A stretch of 64,000 nt of DNA from Flavobacteriales bacterium (GCA_016710015.1 JADJLR010000008.1:62001-126000); one strand, 5' to 3'. Counted from the first letter of the stretch, positions 17,609 to 27,206 are shown. Notes: generated by a model from the sequence alone, not told the origin. A program made the numbers and translations.

Positions 17609-18299
17609 GGGTCAAATACGGGAGCGCAAAGATGCCACTTTCCAGCCCTCTGACGAACCGAACAGCATCGCCGCCCGTGATGACAACGACCATACCCGGT
17701 CGTTCCTTGCCTAGGCGACGAATGAAACCTTCCATTTCTCCCAGGATCCCGAAGTGCATGCCGGCCGCGAGGGAATCCTCGGTGGTTTCGCCTAGGAATT
17801 CAGGGGATGGATCGGGGTCCACTTTCGGGAGTCGGGCGCTGTACGCATACATGGCTTTGGAACGCATGTGCATTCCCGGAGAGATCGCACCACCCCGATA
17901 AGTACCCTCCGCTTCGCACAGATCATAGGTGATGCACGTGCCAGCATCGATCACCAGAATGGGTCTCCCCGGAAATCGACCCACCGCTGCCACTGCATTC
18001 GCCAAACGGTCCGCACCCAAGGTATGCCGCGTACCATAGGCCACCTGTAAAGGGCTTAATGAATCGCCGGACAGTACCAACACCGGAGCGAGTTGCCGGA
18101 GTTGCGCGATCGTGGTGGGGTCCGGGTTAGCCGTGGAGCCTACAGCGATCGCATCCGGAACTGCCCCGCCCAAGAATTCTTCAATGGCCGCAGTGTCACC
18201 ATTCTCTATCACTTGGTGCGAGAGTGCACGACCGCCTTGGTAGATGGCCAACTTCGTCCGGGTATTCCCGATGTCGAGGATCAGATCCAGCGTACCCAT
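17508..18299 (-). CDS. coaX: Type III pantothenate kinase
   Basis: 263 residues, the usual CoaX size. ASKHA-fold motifs: LDIGNTRTKLAIY near residue 8 (phosphate loop), GADRLANAVAA around 95, VIDAGTCITYDL around 117 and ITGGDA near 208. It phosphorylates pantothenate in the first step of coenzyme A synthesis and typically needs K+ or NH4+ rather than being inhibited by CoA. The C-terminal tail (about 235-263) is read within the start region of the downstream OMP gene in another frame. Confidence 0.95.
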   Translation of the reverse strand: MGTLDLILDIGNTRTKLAIYQGGRALSHQVIENGDTAAIEEFLGGAVPDAIAVGSTANPDPTTIAQLRQLAPVLVLSGDSLSPLQVAYGTRHTLGADRLANAVAAVGRFPGRPILVIDAGTCITYDLCEAEGTYRGGAISPGMHMRSKAMYAYSARLPKVDPDPSPEFLGETTEDSLAAGMHFGILGEMEGFIRRLGKERPGMVVVITGGDAVRFVRGLESGIFALPYLTLEGYHALLQHHRALTGGVLPFGTAGSSGTSPAG

Positions 18300-18321
18300 G
18301 AACCAGGATCAATGTCTTGTC

Positions 18322-18329
18322 TATCTTTG
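18322..18329 (+). promoter_or_regulatory. Bacteroidota -7 promoter element (tRNA-Phe)
   Basis: TATCTTTG matches TAnnTTTG exactly, about 43 bp upstream of the tRNA 5' end, so the primary transcript would begin some 35 nt before the mature tRNA. No -33 TTG at canonical spacing. Confidence 0.55.
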
Positions 18330-18372
18330 CCGCCCTGTTCGCCGACCGTCCAGCTCGGGGTGAACAAAGATC

Positions 18373-18445
18373 GGTGCCTTAGCTCAGCTGGTAGAGCAAT
18401 GGATTGAAAATCCATGTGTCCCCAGTTCGATTCTGGGAGGCACCA
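18373..18445 (+). tRNA. tRNA-Phe (GAA)
   Basis: Full cloverleaf of 73 nt: acceptor GGTGCCT (18373-18379) pairs with AGGCACC (18438-18444), discriminator A at 18445; D-loop AGCTCAGCTGGTAGAGC; anticodon stem ATGGA/TCCAT around loop TTGAAAA with anticodon GAA; T-arm CCCAG-TTCGATT-CTGGG. The 3' CCA is not encoded (CAC follows), so it must be added post-transcriptionally. Confidence 0.97.
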
Positions 18446-18451
18446 CACACG

Positions 18452-18486
18452 AAGAACCCTTCGCCCGCTCGAAGGGTTCTTTCGTT
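18452..18486 (+). terminator. Terminator after tRNA-Phe
   Basis: Perfect 12-bp stem (AAGAACCCTTCG at 18452-18463 with CGAAGGGTTCTT at 18470-18481), 6-nt loop, followed by a short T-rich stretch. It begins 7 bp after the tRNA and also lies just beyond the end of the convergent HD-domain gene. Confidence 0.8.
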
Positions 18487-18501
18487 CCAGGATGTTGCCT
18501 G

Positions 18502-19089
18502 TTAACCCTTGCCTTCGAGCCACGCCTTCACTTCCCGCAGATGTTCCTGTTTCTTCGGTTCGCGCACGCGCTTGTTCGTGACCGTGAAATACTGGTGACG
18601 CTCCAGAAAACGCACTTGCAATTCGTTCCATTCCCGCTCCGTATTCAACACCCCATAGTGCTTCATTTCTTTGAAGAGTTCCGCACCGATCTGCCGGAAA
18701 TCTCCACGGCCCAAGTAATCCAGGTCCGCATCACACAGTATTCGAGCCAGTTTATTCCGAGGTGATTGTGGGATCTTGGTGGCCAAGATCATGTTGCAAA
18801 TGAGTTCGACCTGATCCGGAGTGAATCCGAATTTCGGTAGTTCTTCCTTGACGATCCTACAGCCCGCGACCTCGTGTTCCAGATCCTGCACGGTGAAGCC
18901 GGCATCGTGGTATAGAGCCGCGATCTTCAACAGGATAAGCCCGTCTCCCGTTACCCCTTCTTGCTCGGCAATGTCCACCACGCTTGCATAAACATCCAGG
19001 GTATGCTCCAAGGAATGATAGGTGCGCTCCTTGGGCAACTTCGTCCTCAATCTCGCTAGGATGTATGTACGTGCCGCCTGTGGGTCCAT
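18502..19089 (-). CDS. HD-domain metal-dependent phosphohydrolase
   Basis: 195 residues. HD-superfamily metal ligands appear in order: H in YHSLEHT (about 24-30), HD in ALYHDAG (about 58-64), further ligands in the ILATKIPQ region and the distal D in CDADLDYLGRGD (about 118-129). The fold occupies about residues 5-150, with a charged C-terminus. Proteins of this kind hydrolyse phosphate esters of nucleotides; the substrate is not evident. It is divergent from the histidine kinase gene, whose ATG lies 58 bp from this gene's ATG. Confidence 0.85.
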   Translation of the reverse strand: MDPQAARTYILARLRTKLPKERTYHSLEHTLDVYASVVDIAEQEGVTGDGLILLKIAALYHDAGFTVQDLEHEVAGCRIVKEELPKFGFTPDQVELICNMILATKIPQSPRNKLARILCDADLDYLGRGDFRQIGAELFKEMKHYGVLNTEREWNELQVRFLERHQYFTVTNKRVREPKKQEHLREVKAWLEGKG

Positions 19090-19135
19090 GGAGCTTGGCG
19101 AGCAAGATAAGAACCTACTCCGGTGCGGACCCCGC

Positions 19136-19143
19136 TACCTTTG
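19136..19143 (+). promoter_or_regulatory. Bacteroidota -7 promoter element (histidine kinase)
   Basis: TACCTTTG matches TAnnTTTG exactly and ends 4 bp before the ATG at 19148, so transcription would start at or within a few bases of the start codon (leaderless or near-leaderless). It supports the 19148 start over upstream in-frame starts. Confidence 0.6.
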
Positions 19144-19147
19144 CGCC

Positions 19148-20098
19148 ATGCCGCAGAACCAGCGTCGGACCTATCTTCTTTTCGGCACATTGACGCTCTA
19201 TATCCTGTTGCAATTCGCATGGTGGGCCATTCTGCTGTATCGCAAGGAGATCGAGTTGGCCCAGTTGGCGATGGATGTAACCGTCCTAGGTGGACAGACC
19301 GATCACCCCATGGATGTTTCCCCTGCTTTGCGCATGATCGTGGGGGAAGGTTCGGTATTCCTGGTGCTCCTGCTCGGTATGCTCTACCTCACGTTCCGAG
19401 GTGTCCGGCGCGATTTGCAGTTCGCACGAACACAGCGCAACTTCCTGATGGCGGTGACCCATGAGTTGCGCACGCCGATCGCCGCGATCAAATTGCAACT
19501 GCAAACGTTAGCGCGGGTGGAGCTCGCGAGCGAACAACGCGAAACCTTGCGCCAGCAAGCCTTGTTCGAAGCGGACCGTCTGAATGTGTTGGCAGAAAAG
19601 GTGCTGCTCGCTACCAGTGCGGAGGAAGGTGTGCTCGTACTGGACCTGAAGGAGCTCGATGTGATGGAACTGATGCGTGCGGTGATCGAACGTGCGAGAG
19701 TGCAGATCGCCTCGAAGCATGCGTTGGTGCTGAACGGCCCGGATCATTTCCTCGCCCACAGCGATGCCCAAGCCTTGCGCAGCATCGCCGACAACTTGAT
19801 CGAGAATGCGGCCAAGTATGCCCCCGTAGGTACCCCGATCGCCATCGACGTTGTAAAAGGGCGCGAAGGGTGGCGTTTGCTGATCACCGATCAAGGACCC
19901 GGGATCAGTGCAGCGGATCGCGAACACATCTTCGAGAAATTCTACCGCGGTGGCAATGAGGAAACGCGCCAAGCGAAGGGAACCGGCTTGGGACTCTACA
20001 TCGTGCAACGCCTGACGCAGCGTTTGGGTGGATCCATCCACGTGGAACAAGGCCAGCCACAGGGGTCTATCTTCGCCATCTCATTCCCGGATCGCTGA
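19148..20098 (+). CDS. Membrane sensor histidine kinase
   Basis: 316 residues from the ATG at 19148; an in-frame extension to 19022 runs through the HD gene's promoter region and is unlikely. Two membrane helices (about 9-30 and 66-86) enclose a small periplasmic loop of some 35 residues. Then come HisKA with the H-box VTHELRTPIAA, N-box ADNLIENAAKYA, G1 ITDQGPGIS and G2 GTGLGLYIV. There is no HAMP or PAS domain and no response regulator next to it. The stop overlaps the gpmI start by one base (TGATG). Signal unknown. Confidence 0.9.
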   Translation: MPQNQRRTYLLFGTLTLYILLQFAWWAILLYRKEIELAQLAMDVTVLGGQTDHPMDVSPALRMIVGEGSVFLVLLLGMLYLTFRGVRRDLQFARTQRNFLMAVTHELRTPIAAIKLQLQTLARVELASEQRETLRQQALFEADRLNVLAEKVLLATSAEEGVLVLDLKELDVMELMRAVIERARVQIASKHALVLNGPDHFLAHSDAQALRSIADNLIENAAKYAPVGTPIAIDVVKGREGWRLLITDQGPGISAADREHIFEKFYRGGNEETRQAKGTGLGLYIVQRLTQRLGGSIHVEQGQPQGSIFAISFPDR

Positions 20099-21627
20099 TG
20101 AACCTCCACAAGGTCGTGCTGATCATCATGGATGGCTGGGGCCTTGGTGCCGGCGACCATACCGATGCAGTGGCCACCGCTCGCACGCCGTTCATCGACC
20201 TCTTGTATCGGACCGCGCCGCATGCTACCCTGCGGACCGACGGCGATCAGGTGGGCCTGCCGGTGGGGCAAATGGGGAACAGTGAAGTGGGCCATTTGAA
20301 CATCGGTGCGGGGCGTGTGGTGTATCAGGATCTGATGCGCGTGAACAAGGCCGTAGAGGACGGCTCCTTGGAACGCAACCCCGTGTTAGGGGCCGCATTC
20401 GCTAAAGCCAAAGAGTCCGGACGAAAGTTGCACCTCATGGGCCTTCTTTCGGACGGAGGAGTGCATGCACTGCGAACACATGCCGAGGCACTTTGCCAAA
20501 TGGCTTCACGTGCAGGGGTCCAGGAGATCTTTGTACACGCATTTTCCGATGGCCGGGACACCGATCCCATGCGGGGCTTGAAATACACGGAGGAATTCCT
20601 GAAAGGGATCAAAGGCACCCATGCGCGGATCGCGAGTGTTACGGGACGGTACTTTGCCATGGACCGGGACAAACGTTGGGAACGGGTGGCCAAGGCATAT
20701 AACGCACTGGTTCACGGGACTGGCATCCCTGTCCATGATCCGCTGGATGCGTACCGTAAGAGCTACGAAAAGGGGGTGACCGATGAATTCATCGAACCAC
20801 ATGTGGTGGTGGATGACAACGGTGTTCCGCTCGCGACGATCTCGGCCAACGACGTGGTGATCTGCTTCAATTTCCGAACGGATCGCTGCCGAGAGATCAC
20901 ACAGGCACTGACCCAACGTGCCTTCCCAGAGCAAGGCATGGACCCCCTTCCGCTCCATTACGTGACCATGACCGAGTACGATGCCACGTACAAAGGCGTG
21001 GAGGTTCTCTTCAGGAAGGACGATCTGGTGATGACCTTGGGCGAAACGATCGCCAAGGCCGGAAAGAGGCAGATCCGTATAGCAGAAACGGAGAAGTATC
21101 CACACGTGACCTTCTTCTTCAGTGGTGGACGTGAGGCACCATTCCCCGGCGAGGAGCGTATCATGTTGCCGTCGCCGAAAGTGGCCACCTATGACCTTCA
21201 GCCCGAAATGAGTGCGCAGGGCATCGTCGATGCGATCGGTGCGGAATTGACAAAGGGAGCCGTCGACTTCGTGGCACTGAACTTTGCCAACCCCGATATG
21301 GTGGGGCATACGGGGGTGTTCGATGCGATCGTGAAAGCCGTGGAAACAACCGACCATTGCGTGCAACAAGTGGTGGAGGCCGGTCGCAAGGCAGGCTATT
21401 CCTTCGTGATCATCGCCGACCATGGCAATGCGGACAAGGCGCTGAACGTCGATGGTTCGCCCAATACAGCGCACAGCATGAACCCTGTGCCGATCATCGT
21501 GTTGGACGAGCGTATGTTCCGCCTGAAGGACGGCATTCTGGCCGATGTGGCACCGACCATTCTGGAACTGATGGACATGGAAAAGCCCGCCGAGATGACG
21601 GGCGCTTCCTTACTCGAAAAGACCTAG
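20098..21627 (+). CDS. gpmI: 2,3-bisphosphoglycerate-independent phosphoglycerate mutase
   Basis: 509 residues, standard length for iPGM, which interconverts 3- and 2-phosphoglycerate using two Mn ions and a phosphoserine. Seen: IIMDGWGLG (first metal site), the catalytic Ser in GQMGNSEVGHLNIGAG near residue 64, HAFSDGRDTDP, CFNFRTDRCREIT, and the second metal site NFANPDMVGHTG plus IADHGNAD. It overlaps the histidine kinase stop by 1 bp, an unusual partnership for a glycolytic enzyme. It converges with the T9SS gene 4 bp away. Confidence 0.97.
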   Translation: MNLHKVVLIIMDGWGLGAGDHTDAVATARTPFIDLLYRTAPHATLRTDGDQVGLPVGQMGNSEVGHLNIGAGRVVYQDLMRVNKAVEDGSLERNPVLGAAFAKAKESGRKLHLMGLLSDGGVHALRTHAEALCQMASRAGVQEIFVHAFSDGRDTDPMRGLKYTEEFLKGIKGTHARIASVTGRYFAMDRDKRWERVAKAYNALVHGTGIPVHDPLDAYRKSYEKGVTDEFIEPHVVVDDNGVPLATISANDVVICFNFRTDRCREITQALTQRAFPEQGMDPLPLHYVTMTEYDATYKGVEVLFRKDDLVMTLGETIAKAGKRQIRIAETEKYPHVTFFFSGGREAPFPGEERIMLPSPKVATYDLQPEMSAQGIVDAIGAELTKGAVDFVALNFANPDMVGHTGVFDAIVKAVETTDHCVQQVVEAGRKAGYSFVIIADHGNADKALNVDGSPNTAHSMNPVPIIVLDERMFRLKDGILADVAPTILELMDMEKPAEMTGASLLEKT

Positions 21628-21631
21628 GTCC

Positions 21632-24415
21632 TTACCAACCGTTGCGCAGGATCGTTACATGGCCTGTGAATGGCTTGGGCTCACGCGGCACAAGTACTTC
21701 GTAGTAGTAGGTCCCATCCGGTAACCCATTGGCCGACCAATTGTTCCGGTAGTTGTTCGCTTCGAACACCACCTGACCCCAGCGGTTGAATACACGCACG
21801 GTATTATCGGTGCTCAGGATGCCATCGATGTCAAAGCGATCATTCACACCATCATTGTTAGGCGTGAACACGTTGGGAATGATGATCTCGCAATCCACGG
21901 TGACAACGGAACTGGCCGTTGCTGTGCGCCCGCATGCATCCGTAGCGGTCACCACGTACGTGCCACCGGTTTGGATCTGTACATAGCTGATCGCCCCTTC
22001 GTCGCCACCGCCCCATACCAGATCCAAGCCTCCGAAACCACCGGAAGCCACCACCGTCAAAGCCAACGAATCCGCACTGCATTCAACCGTGTGATCCGTG
22101 GTCTCTAAAAGGATCGGTGGTGCATCACGCACGGTGATGGTCACCGAGGTGCTCACGGTCCGTCCGCATGGATCGGTATAGCTCGCCGTGATGATCACCT
22201 CCTCATCATCATCCGAAACTCCATCCTCCAACGGTTGGAATGGGAATATCACGTTCAATAGATCCGAGGTGATCGTACGTGTAACGGGTTGATCGAAATC
22301 CGTCCCATTGGTGCCTTCACCTCCGTAGGTCATCACCACTTCCAGATCGCCTTGCACACCATTGGGCCGTATCAAGTTGATACTCGTGGAGGTACAAGCC
22401 TCCGTCACCTCACCCGATCCAAGGATACTCATATTGAGCGGTGGTGGCGGAGAAAGATCCACGGTGAACAATGCCTCGGTCGTGGTGCCACAATCGTCAC
22501 TCACTACAAGCGTGTAGGTCGTTTGAGCCAAGGGCGATACTGTTAGTGCGGGTAGTGTTTCGCCTGCTGGCCAGAGGTAGGTATAGGGGGAATATCCGCC
22601 CGTGACCGTGGGTGTAAGGACCGTACTTCCGCCGCAAGCGATCGTTGGGGCAGCACCCAAGGCGAAGAGTGCCGGACCGGAGTTGATCGTGAAATTGAAG
22701 TTCAACTGGGAAAAGCCTCCGTTGCAGATGGACACATCGCCCAACGTGATGATCAAGGTCTCCAGTGCATCCGGATCCTGCGGTACGGTGACCGGTACCG
22801 AGACCGATGTCACACCCGCCGCGAAAATGATCTGATCCGGCACACCGACGATGTCCGTGCCTGCCGTTGCCGTTCCTCCAAAGGTCACAAAGGCCGTATC
22901 GGCGAACACGCTTCCACCGCTCCGCGTGAAGATCAAGTTGATCTCGTAACAGCTTTCCTGAACGGCCGTACCCTGGACGGTCGGTGCTGGTTCGAACGCA
23001 ACCGTGAACGGATTCGGCGATGGGATCACCGTGACCGGAACACTGGTTGTGGCGGTCAACCCACAGTTGTCCGTTACCGTGAGTGGATAGACCGTATCGG
23101 ACAACGGAGCGACAGTATAGACAGGGTCGGACACGCCATTACCCCAATCGAACACGTAGGCACCATAGCCTCCAGATACTAGTGCCGTAATGTCCACCGA
23201 TGCCCCACAATCCACGGAGTAGGGTTCTCCTACTGCGAACAACTGTGGTGCTTCCGCGATGGTGAACTCGAAGACGTTCTCAATGGAATCGCCGGTGCAA
23301 TCGGATATGCTTACCACTGTGATCACGATGGTCTCATCGATGTCGGCATCGATCGGTGCGTTGAAGGTGAACGGAATAGAGGTCTGTCCAGCGGCGAAGA
23401 TCACTTCACTGGGCAGAGCTGGCACGATGTCCACGCCGTTGGTGAATTCACCCGAATACGTTACTTGGAAGGTAGCTGCCTCCGCCGCATCACCCAAACG
23501 GATGAACGAGAGTGACATGTCGAAACAGCTCTCGAACATCGTGGTGCCAACGATACCAGGCCCAGGGGTGAGTTGAGGAATGAAGGGGGAACTGGTGAAG
23601 GATCCCGCTTCTAGGAACACGCCGGAATCATACGCTTGATCGATCGCATCGCCGATGGCCAATTTGATATGATAGGTCTGCCCGCATTCCACGAATCGCT
23701 TGGCTTCCAACACCAAGGTGAATCCATCGTATGCAATGGATGTTCCACCGGTATTGTCCACATAGTAGGAAGGGTTCACCGGTGGACAGTCGGGGTCGTT
23801 CGGGTTGCCATTGTTGTTGTATCCGTTGTTCACGTTGTCGATCGTGACCGGAATGTTCCCCCCGGGTACCAATGCGATGTTCTCAGCGCCCAAGGCGAAC
23901 GGACCACTGATGCCGGGTCCACTCAAGAAGAACCCGAATGCATCGTTGTAATTGCACACGAATTCCGGGTACTCTTCCGAGCCGAACACATAGCGGAACT
24001 TCACCGAATCACCATTCGGAATGAAGTCGAACTCCAAGACCGCTGCATTGTTGATGGTCAACCCGGAGATCGTTTCCAGGTCAGGATCCGATAGGTTGGG
24101 GACCAGTTGGTCGGACTGGAAATTGGTCTGCGGGCCAGGGATCCCTTGGGCGAATCCGGTGGTGAGGATGATCCCTGAGGGGATGTCCAAGTTCGTCCCC
24201 GTCGCCACGAAGGAACCGGTACCCGGCTGCGCAGTCGTTGGCTCCAAGATGCCATTGAACTCCACGTTACTCACGGTGATCCCCGAACCCAAGAGGACAT
24301 CTTGGACCAATTGCGTGGGGGTAAGGTTCGTGCTTACCACCAACTGCGCTTGAGCACTCGTAGCCATTAGGGCCAAGCCGATCGCTCCAATGAAATGTTG
24401 CTTTTTCAAGTTCAT
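21632..24415 (-). CDS. Choice-of-anchor L / T9SS type B secreted adhesin-like protein
   Basis: 927 residues from the ATG at 24415 (upstream frame runs into the preceding gene). Signal peptide about 1-23 (ending SAQAQ), then a choice-of-anchor L domain (about 25-270) with TGFAQGIPGP, FRYVFGSEEYPEFVC, NDAFGFFLSGPG and a conserved DSGVFLEAGSF end. Then alternating Calx-beta-like and Ig-like/PKD-like modules (about 280-830), and a C-terminal gliding-motility-type sorting domain (about 840-927: PNVFTPNNDGVNDRF, VFNRWGQVVFE, GTYYYEVLV). It would cross the outer membrane by the T9SS and attach to the surface or SprF-type partner. Paralogue of the gene immediately upstream. Confidence 0.9.
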   Translation of the reverse strand: MNLKKQHFIGAIGLALMATSAQAQLVVSTNLTPTQLVQDVLLGSGITVSNVEFNGILEPTTAQPGTGSFVATGTNLDIPSGIILTTGFAQGIPGPQTNFQSDQLVPNLSDPDLETISGLTINNAAVLEFDFIPNGDSVKFRYVFGSEEYPEFVCNYNDAFGFFLSGPGISGPFALGAENIALVPGGNIPVTIDNVNNGYNNNGNPNDPDCPPVNPSYYVDNTGGTSIAYDGFTLVLEAKRFVECGQTYHIKLAIGDAIDQAYDSGVFLEAGSFTSSPFIPQLTPGPGIVGTTMFESCFDMSLSFIRLGDAAEAATFQVTYSGEFTNGVDIVPALPSEVIFAAGQTSIPFTFNAPIDADIDETIVITVVSISDCTGDSIENVFEFTIAEAPQLFAVGEPYSVDCGASVDITALVSGGYGAYVFDWGNGVSDPVYTVAPLSDTVYPLTVTDNCGLTATTSVPVTVIPSPNPFTVAFEPAPTVQGTAVQESCYEINLIFTRSGGSVFADTAFVTFGGTATAGTDIVGVPDQIIFAAGVTSVSVPVTVPQDPDALETLIITLGDVSICNGGFSQLNFNFTINSGPALFALGAAPTIACGGSTVLTPTVTGGYSPYTYLWPAGETLPALTVSPLAQTTYTLVVSDDCGTTTEALFTVDLSPPPPLNMSILGSGEVTEACTSTSINLIRPNGVQGDLEVVMTYGGEGTNGTDFDQPVTRTITSDLLNVIFPFQPLEDGVSDDDEEVIITASYTDPCGRTVSTSVTITVRDAPPILLETTDHTVECSADSLALTVVASGGFGGLDLVWGGGDEGAISYVQIQTGGTYVVTATDACGRTATASSVVTVDCEIIIPNVFTPNNDGVNDRFDIDGILSTDNTVRVFNRWGQVVFEANNYRNNWSANGLPDGTYYYEVLVPREPKPFTGHVTILRNGW

Positions 24416-24420
24416 GTGTA

Positions 24421-27075
24421 TTAGTCCTGCGTACCCTTCAAGAGTGTAACATGGCCGTAGCCTTCGACCGCCGGAAAGTAATGTCCAACGGCTTTGTATT
24501 TGTAAACATAGACACCTGTGGTCGCTGCATCTCCTCCATTCAGATCGACTCTCCATGGCTTGTCGATGGCCATGGTGGAATAGACCACTTCACCCCAACG
24601 GTCGAATACGATCATCTCGAACTCATCGATCTCATGACCCACCGGACCGAACGTTTCGTTGATGCCGTCGCCATCCGGCGTGAAGGCATTCGGGAAGTAG
24701 AGGTGTGCCGGTGGGATCAAGAGCACCGAGTCACGCGCTACACAACCGTTCGTGGTGGTGATCCGGAGGTGGGCCCAGTGTTCTTCAAGGTCCAAATAGC
24801 TATGGGCCACCTCATCGCCGCGATAACGGGATCCATCTCCCATGTCCCACACATGCGTCAGCGCAATGGGGACCGTGGCGGCCTGCAAGTACCAATCGTC
24901 TTGCCCTTTGTTGGTCACGGTGATGTCGATGTAGATCGCCTCCACATCCACTGTGACCGCATCGCTGAGCACCTCACCGCATTGATCCGTGACAGTGACC
25001 TGATACGTGGTCTCTTGCGTGGGGATCACTTTCAGGATCGGGTCCGTCCAACTGCGGCCCACCCAATCGATGAAATAATACCCGGAACCACCACTCACTT
25101 CCACCTGTGCGATGGAACTATCGCCGAAGCAGATGATGTGATCCGCATTCGTATTCACTTGGAACTGCGCGTACTGCGGAATGAAGGTCCGCACTTCGGT
25201 GGATCCGATGGTGCCACACTGGTCCTCCACGGTAACGGTGTACACGGCATCCGCAGGCACACCCACTTCGACGTAGTCCGCAGCCGAGATGGTTTGTCCA
25301 GCGGCTGTCTCCCATGCGAAGGTGTACACACCGTTCCCGCCTTCGATCGCTTCCACACTCAACAGGGCGGAATCGCCGGAACAGATCACGGTGATGTCTC
25401 CGCTGGTGGTGATCGTGATGGGGTCCAGCGGTTCCATGGAAACCAACACACTGTCCTGGATGCTCGAACCGCAGCCTTCGGAGATGGTGACCACATACCA
25501 CGTGGGGTCGCCGGACGGCACATTGATGGAGACCCCGTTGCCCAATGGCGTTCCTCCCTGAGACCATTGATAGGTGTAGGTGCCATCGCCGCCCGAAACG
25601 TCCGTCACGCTGATCGCATCGTTCCCCAAACACGGGATCTCCAGATCGTCCGTGACCGCGATGGCCAGCGGATCATAGACCGGTAACGTGACGGTGAAGG
25701 CTCCTTCGATGGGTTCCACCGCGCAGGTGTCCGTTACGGTCACGGTATAGGTCGTGGTCTCCATCGGACTCACGGATATGGTCGGAGTGGTCTCGCCCGT
25801 GCTCCAGAGGTAGCCGTAGTAGCCCACGCCACCGAAGATCTGCGGGTCCAAGACATTGACGTCGCCACAGACCGCATCCACATCGCCAGGAACACCATCC
25901 AAGGGTGGTGGACTGTCGATGATGAATTCGAAGACCGTTTCCACATTCGCATTGGCGCAGACGATCAACTGGGAAATGGTGACCACCAGATCCTCTGGAC
26001 CATCGGCATCCACGGGTAGATCCAACAGAAAGGTGACGGTGCTGTCCTCGGCAGCGAAATCCAATTGGGTAGGCAAAGCGGGCGAATAATCCACACCTGG
26101 AGTGGCGGCTCCGCTGACCACGATATCCACGGTCTCCGCAGCGGAAAGATCACCTTGGCGTGTGAAGGTCAATTCCACCGGCACGCAGCCTTCACTCATG
26201 GCATTGCCGATCACACCAGGGCCAGCGGTGAGCGTGGGGATCACCTGACCCGTGCTGGTGAAACTGCCTGCCTCTAGGAAAACGGCAGAGTCGTACGCCG
26301 TGTCACTGTCGAAATCGTTGCCTGCATCGGCCACGGCCAATTTGATGTGGTACGTAGCACCGCACTGCACCAACGCGAACGCCGTGAGAACCGTGGTAAA
26401 TCCCCCGAAGCAGACCGTGGGGCCACCTTCGTTGTTGACGTAATACTGTGGGTTCACTGCAGGACAGAGCGGATCGTTCGGGTCATTGCCCTGACCGCCG
26501 TTCACGTTGCTGATCGTTACCGGTGTTACCAGGTCCGGAAGCACCGCGATATTGATCGCGCCACCGGTATACGGCCCTACTATCCCCGGACCGCTCAGGA
26601 AGAAGCCGAAGGCATCGTTATAGCTGCATACGAAGGAAGGATACTCCTCTGAGGCGAACACGTACCGGAACTTCAGCGAATCTCCGGTGGGTATGAAATC
26701 GAACTCCAGCGTGGAGAAGTTCGTGATGGGGCCACCCACAATGGATTCGAGGTCCGGATCATTTCCGTTGTTCCCCACATCATCCGTAGAGAAATTGTCC
26801 TCTGGTCCAACCGCCGATGCAACATATCCGGTACTGAGGATCACACCGGACCCCAGCCCCAGATCCGCACCAGCGGAAAAGGCGCCACTTCCATCCTGCG
26901 CCGTTGCAGGAACGGGTACGCCATTGAATTCGATGTTGGCGACCGTTACACCGCCTCCGAGCAGCACGTTCTGCAGCAACTCGGTCGGGGTCATTGTATC
27001 ATCTACCACCAACTGGGCCTCACAAAAGTTAAGGGAAAGTGCCGCTAGGATGAAGAAGCCCGCTCTTTTCTGCAT
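24421..27075 (-). CDS. Choice-of-anchor L / T9SS type B secreted adhesin-like protein
   Basis: 884 residues from the ATG at 27075. Signal peptide about 1-20 (ending FCEAQ), choice-of-anchor L domain (about 22-270, with FRYVFASEEYPSFVC, NDAFGFFLSGPG and SAVFLEAGSF), then a Calx-beta-like module and several Ig-like or PKD-like repeats (about 280-790) with recurring VSGGxGxYxYxWS and YxVTVTDxC patterns. C-terminal type B sorting domain about 800-884 (PNAFTPDGDGINETF, VFDRWGEVVYS). The stop lies 5 bp before the ATG of the next paralogue, so the pair forms an operon. Likely cell-surface adhesin; ligand unknown. Confidence 0.9.
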   Translation of the reverse strand: MQKRAGFFILAALSLNFCEAQLVVDDTMTPTELLQNVLLGGGVTVANIEFNGVPVPATAQDGSGAFSAGADLGLGSGVILSTGYVASAVGPEDNFSTDDVGNNGNDPDLESIVGGPITNFSTLEFDFIPTGDSLKFRYVFASEEYPSFVCSYNDAFGFFLSGPGIVGPYTGGAINIAVLPDLVTPVTISNVNGGQGNDPNDPLCPAVNPQYYVNNEGGPTVCFGGFTTVLTAFALVQCGATYHIKLAVADAGNDFDSDTAYDSAVFLEAGSFTSTGQVIPTLTAGPGVIGNAMSEGCVPVELTFTRQGDLSAAETVDIVVSGAATPGVDYSPALPTQLDFAAEDSTVTFLLDLPVDADGPEDLVVTISQLIVCANANVETVFEFIIDSPPPLDGVPGDVDAVCGDVNVLDPQIFGGVGYYGYLWSTGETTPTISVSPMETTTYTVTVTDTCAVEPIEGAFTVTLPVYDPLAIAVTDDLEIPCLGNDAISVTDVSGGDGTYTYQWSQGGTPLGNGVSINVPSGDPTWYVVTISEGCGSSIQDSVLVSMEPLDPITITTSGDITVICSGDSALLSVEAIEGGNGVYTFAWETAAGQTISAADYVEVGVPADAVYTVTVEDQCGTIGSTEVRTFIPQYAQFQVNTNADHIICFGDSSIAQVEVSGGSGYYFIDWVGRSWTDPILKVIPTQETTYQVTVTDQCGEVLSDAVTVDVEAIYIDITVTNKGQDDWYLQAATVPIALTHVWDMGDGSRYRGDEVAHSYLDLEEHWAHLRITTTNGCVARDSVLLIPPAHLYFPNAFTPDGDGINETFGPVGHEIDEFEMIVFDRWGEVVYSTMAIDKPWRVDLNGGDAATTGVYVYKYKAVGHYFPAVEGYGHVTLLKGTQD

Positions 27076-27171
27076 GATGGATCCGAAAGGATGGTGAAAA
27101 TACACTTTCAACGTGATCTGATGACCACTCTTGGCTGCCAATGGTTGCCCAATCAGCCCCGAATGCCCGGT

Positions 27172-27179
27172 TATCTTTG
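27172..27179 (+). promoter_or_regulatory. Bacteroidota -7 promoter element (M20 peptidase)
   Basis: TATCTTTG matches TAnnTTTG exactly, 27 bp upstream of the GTG at 27207. A TTG lies at 27145-27147, 24 bp before the element, slightly longer than the usual -33 spacing. Its position indicates that the in-frame GTG at 27141 is not the start. Confidence 0.55.
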
Positions 27180-27206
27180 GCCACTTCACTAAATACCCTC
27201 CCGACT

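Noticed and set aside
24451..25686. Plus-strand open frame of about 411 codons within the T9SS adhesin region
   Set aside because: Antisense to well-supported choice-of-anchor L genes; composition rich in His/Arg/Asp typical of shadow frames.
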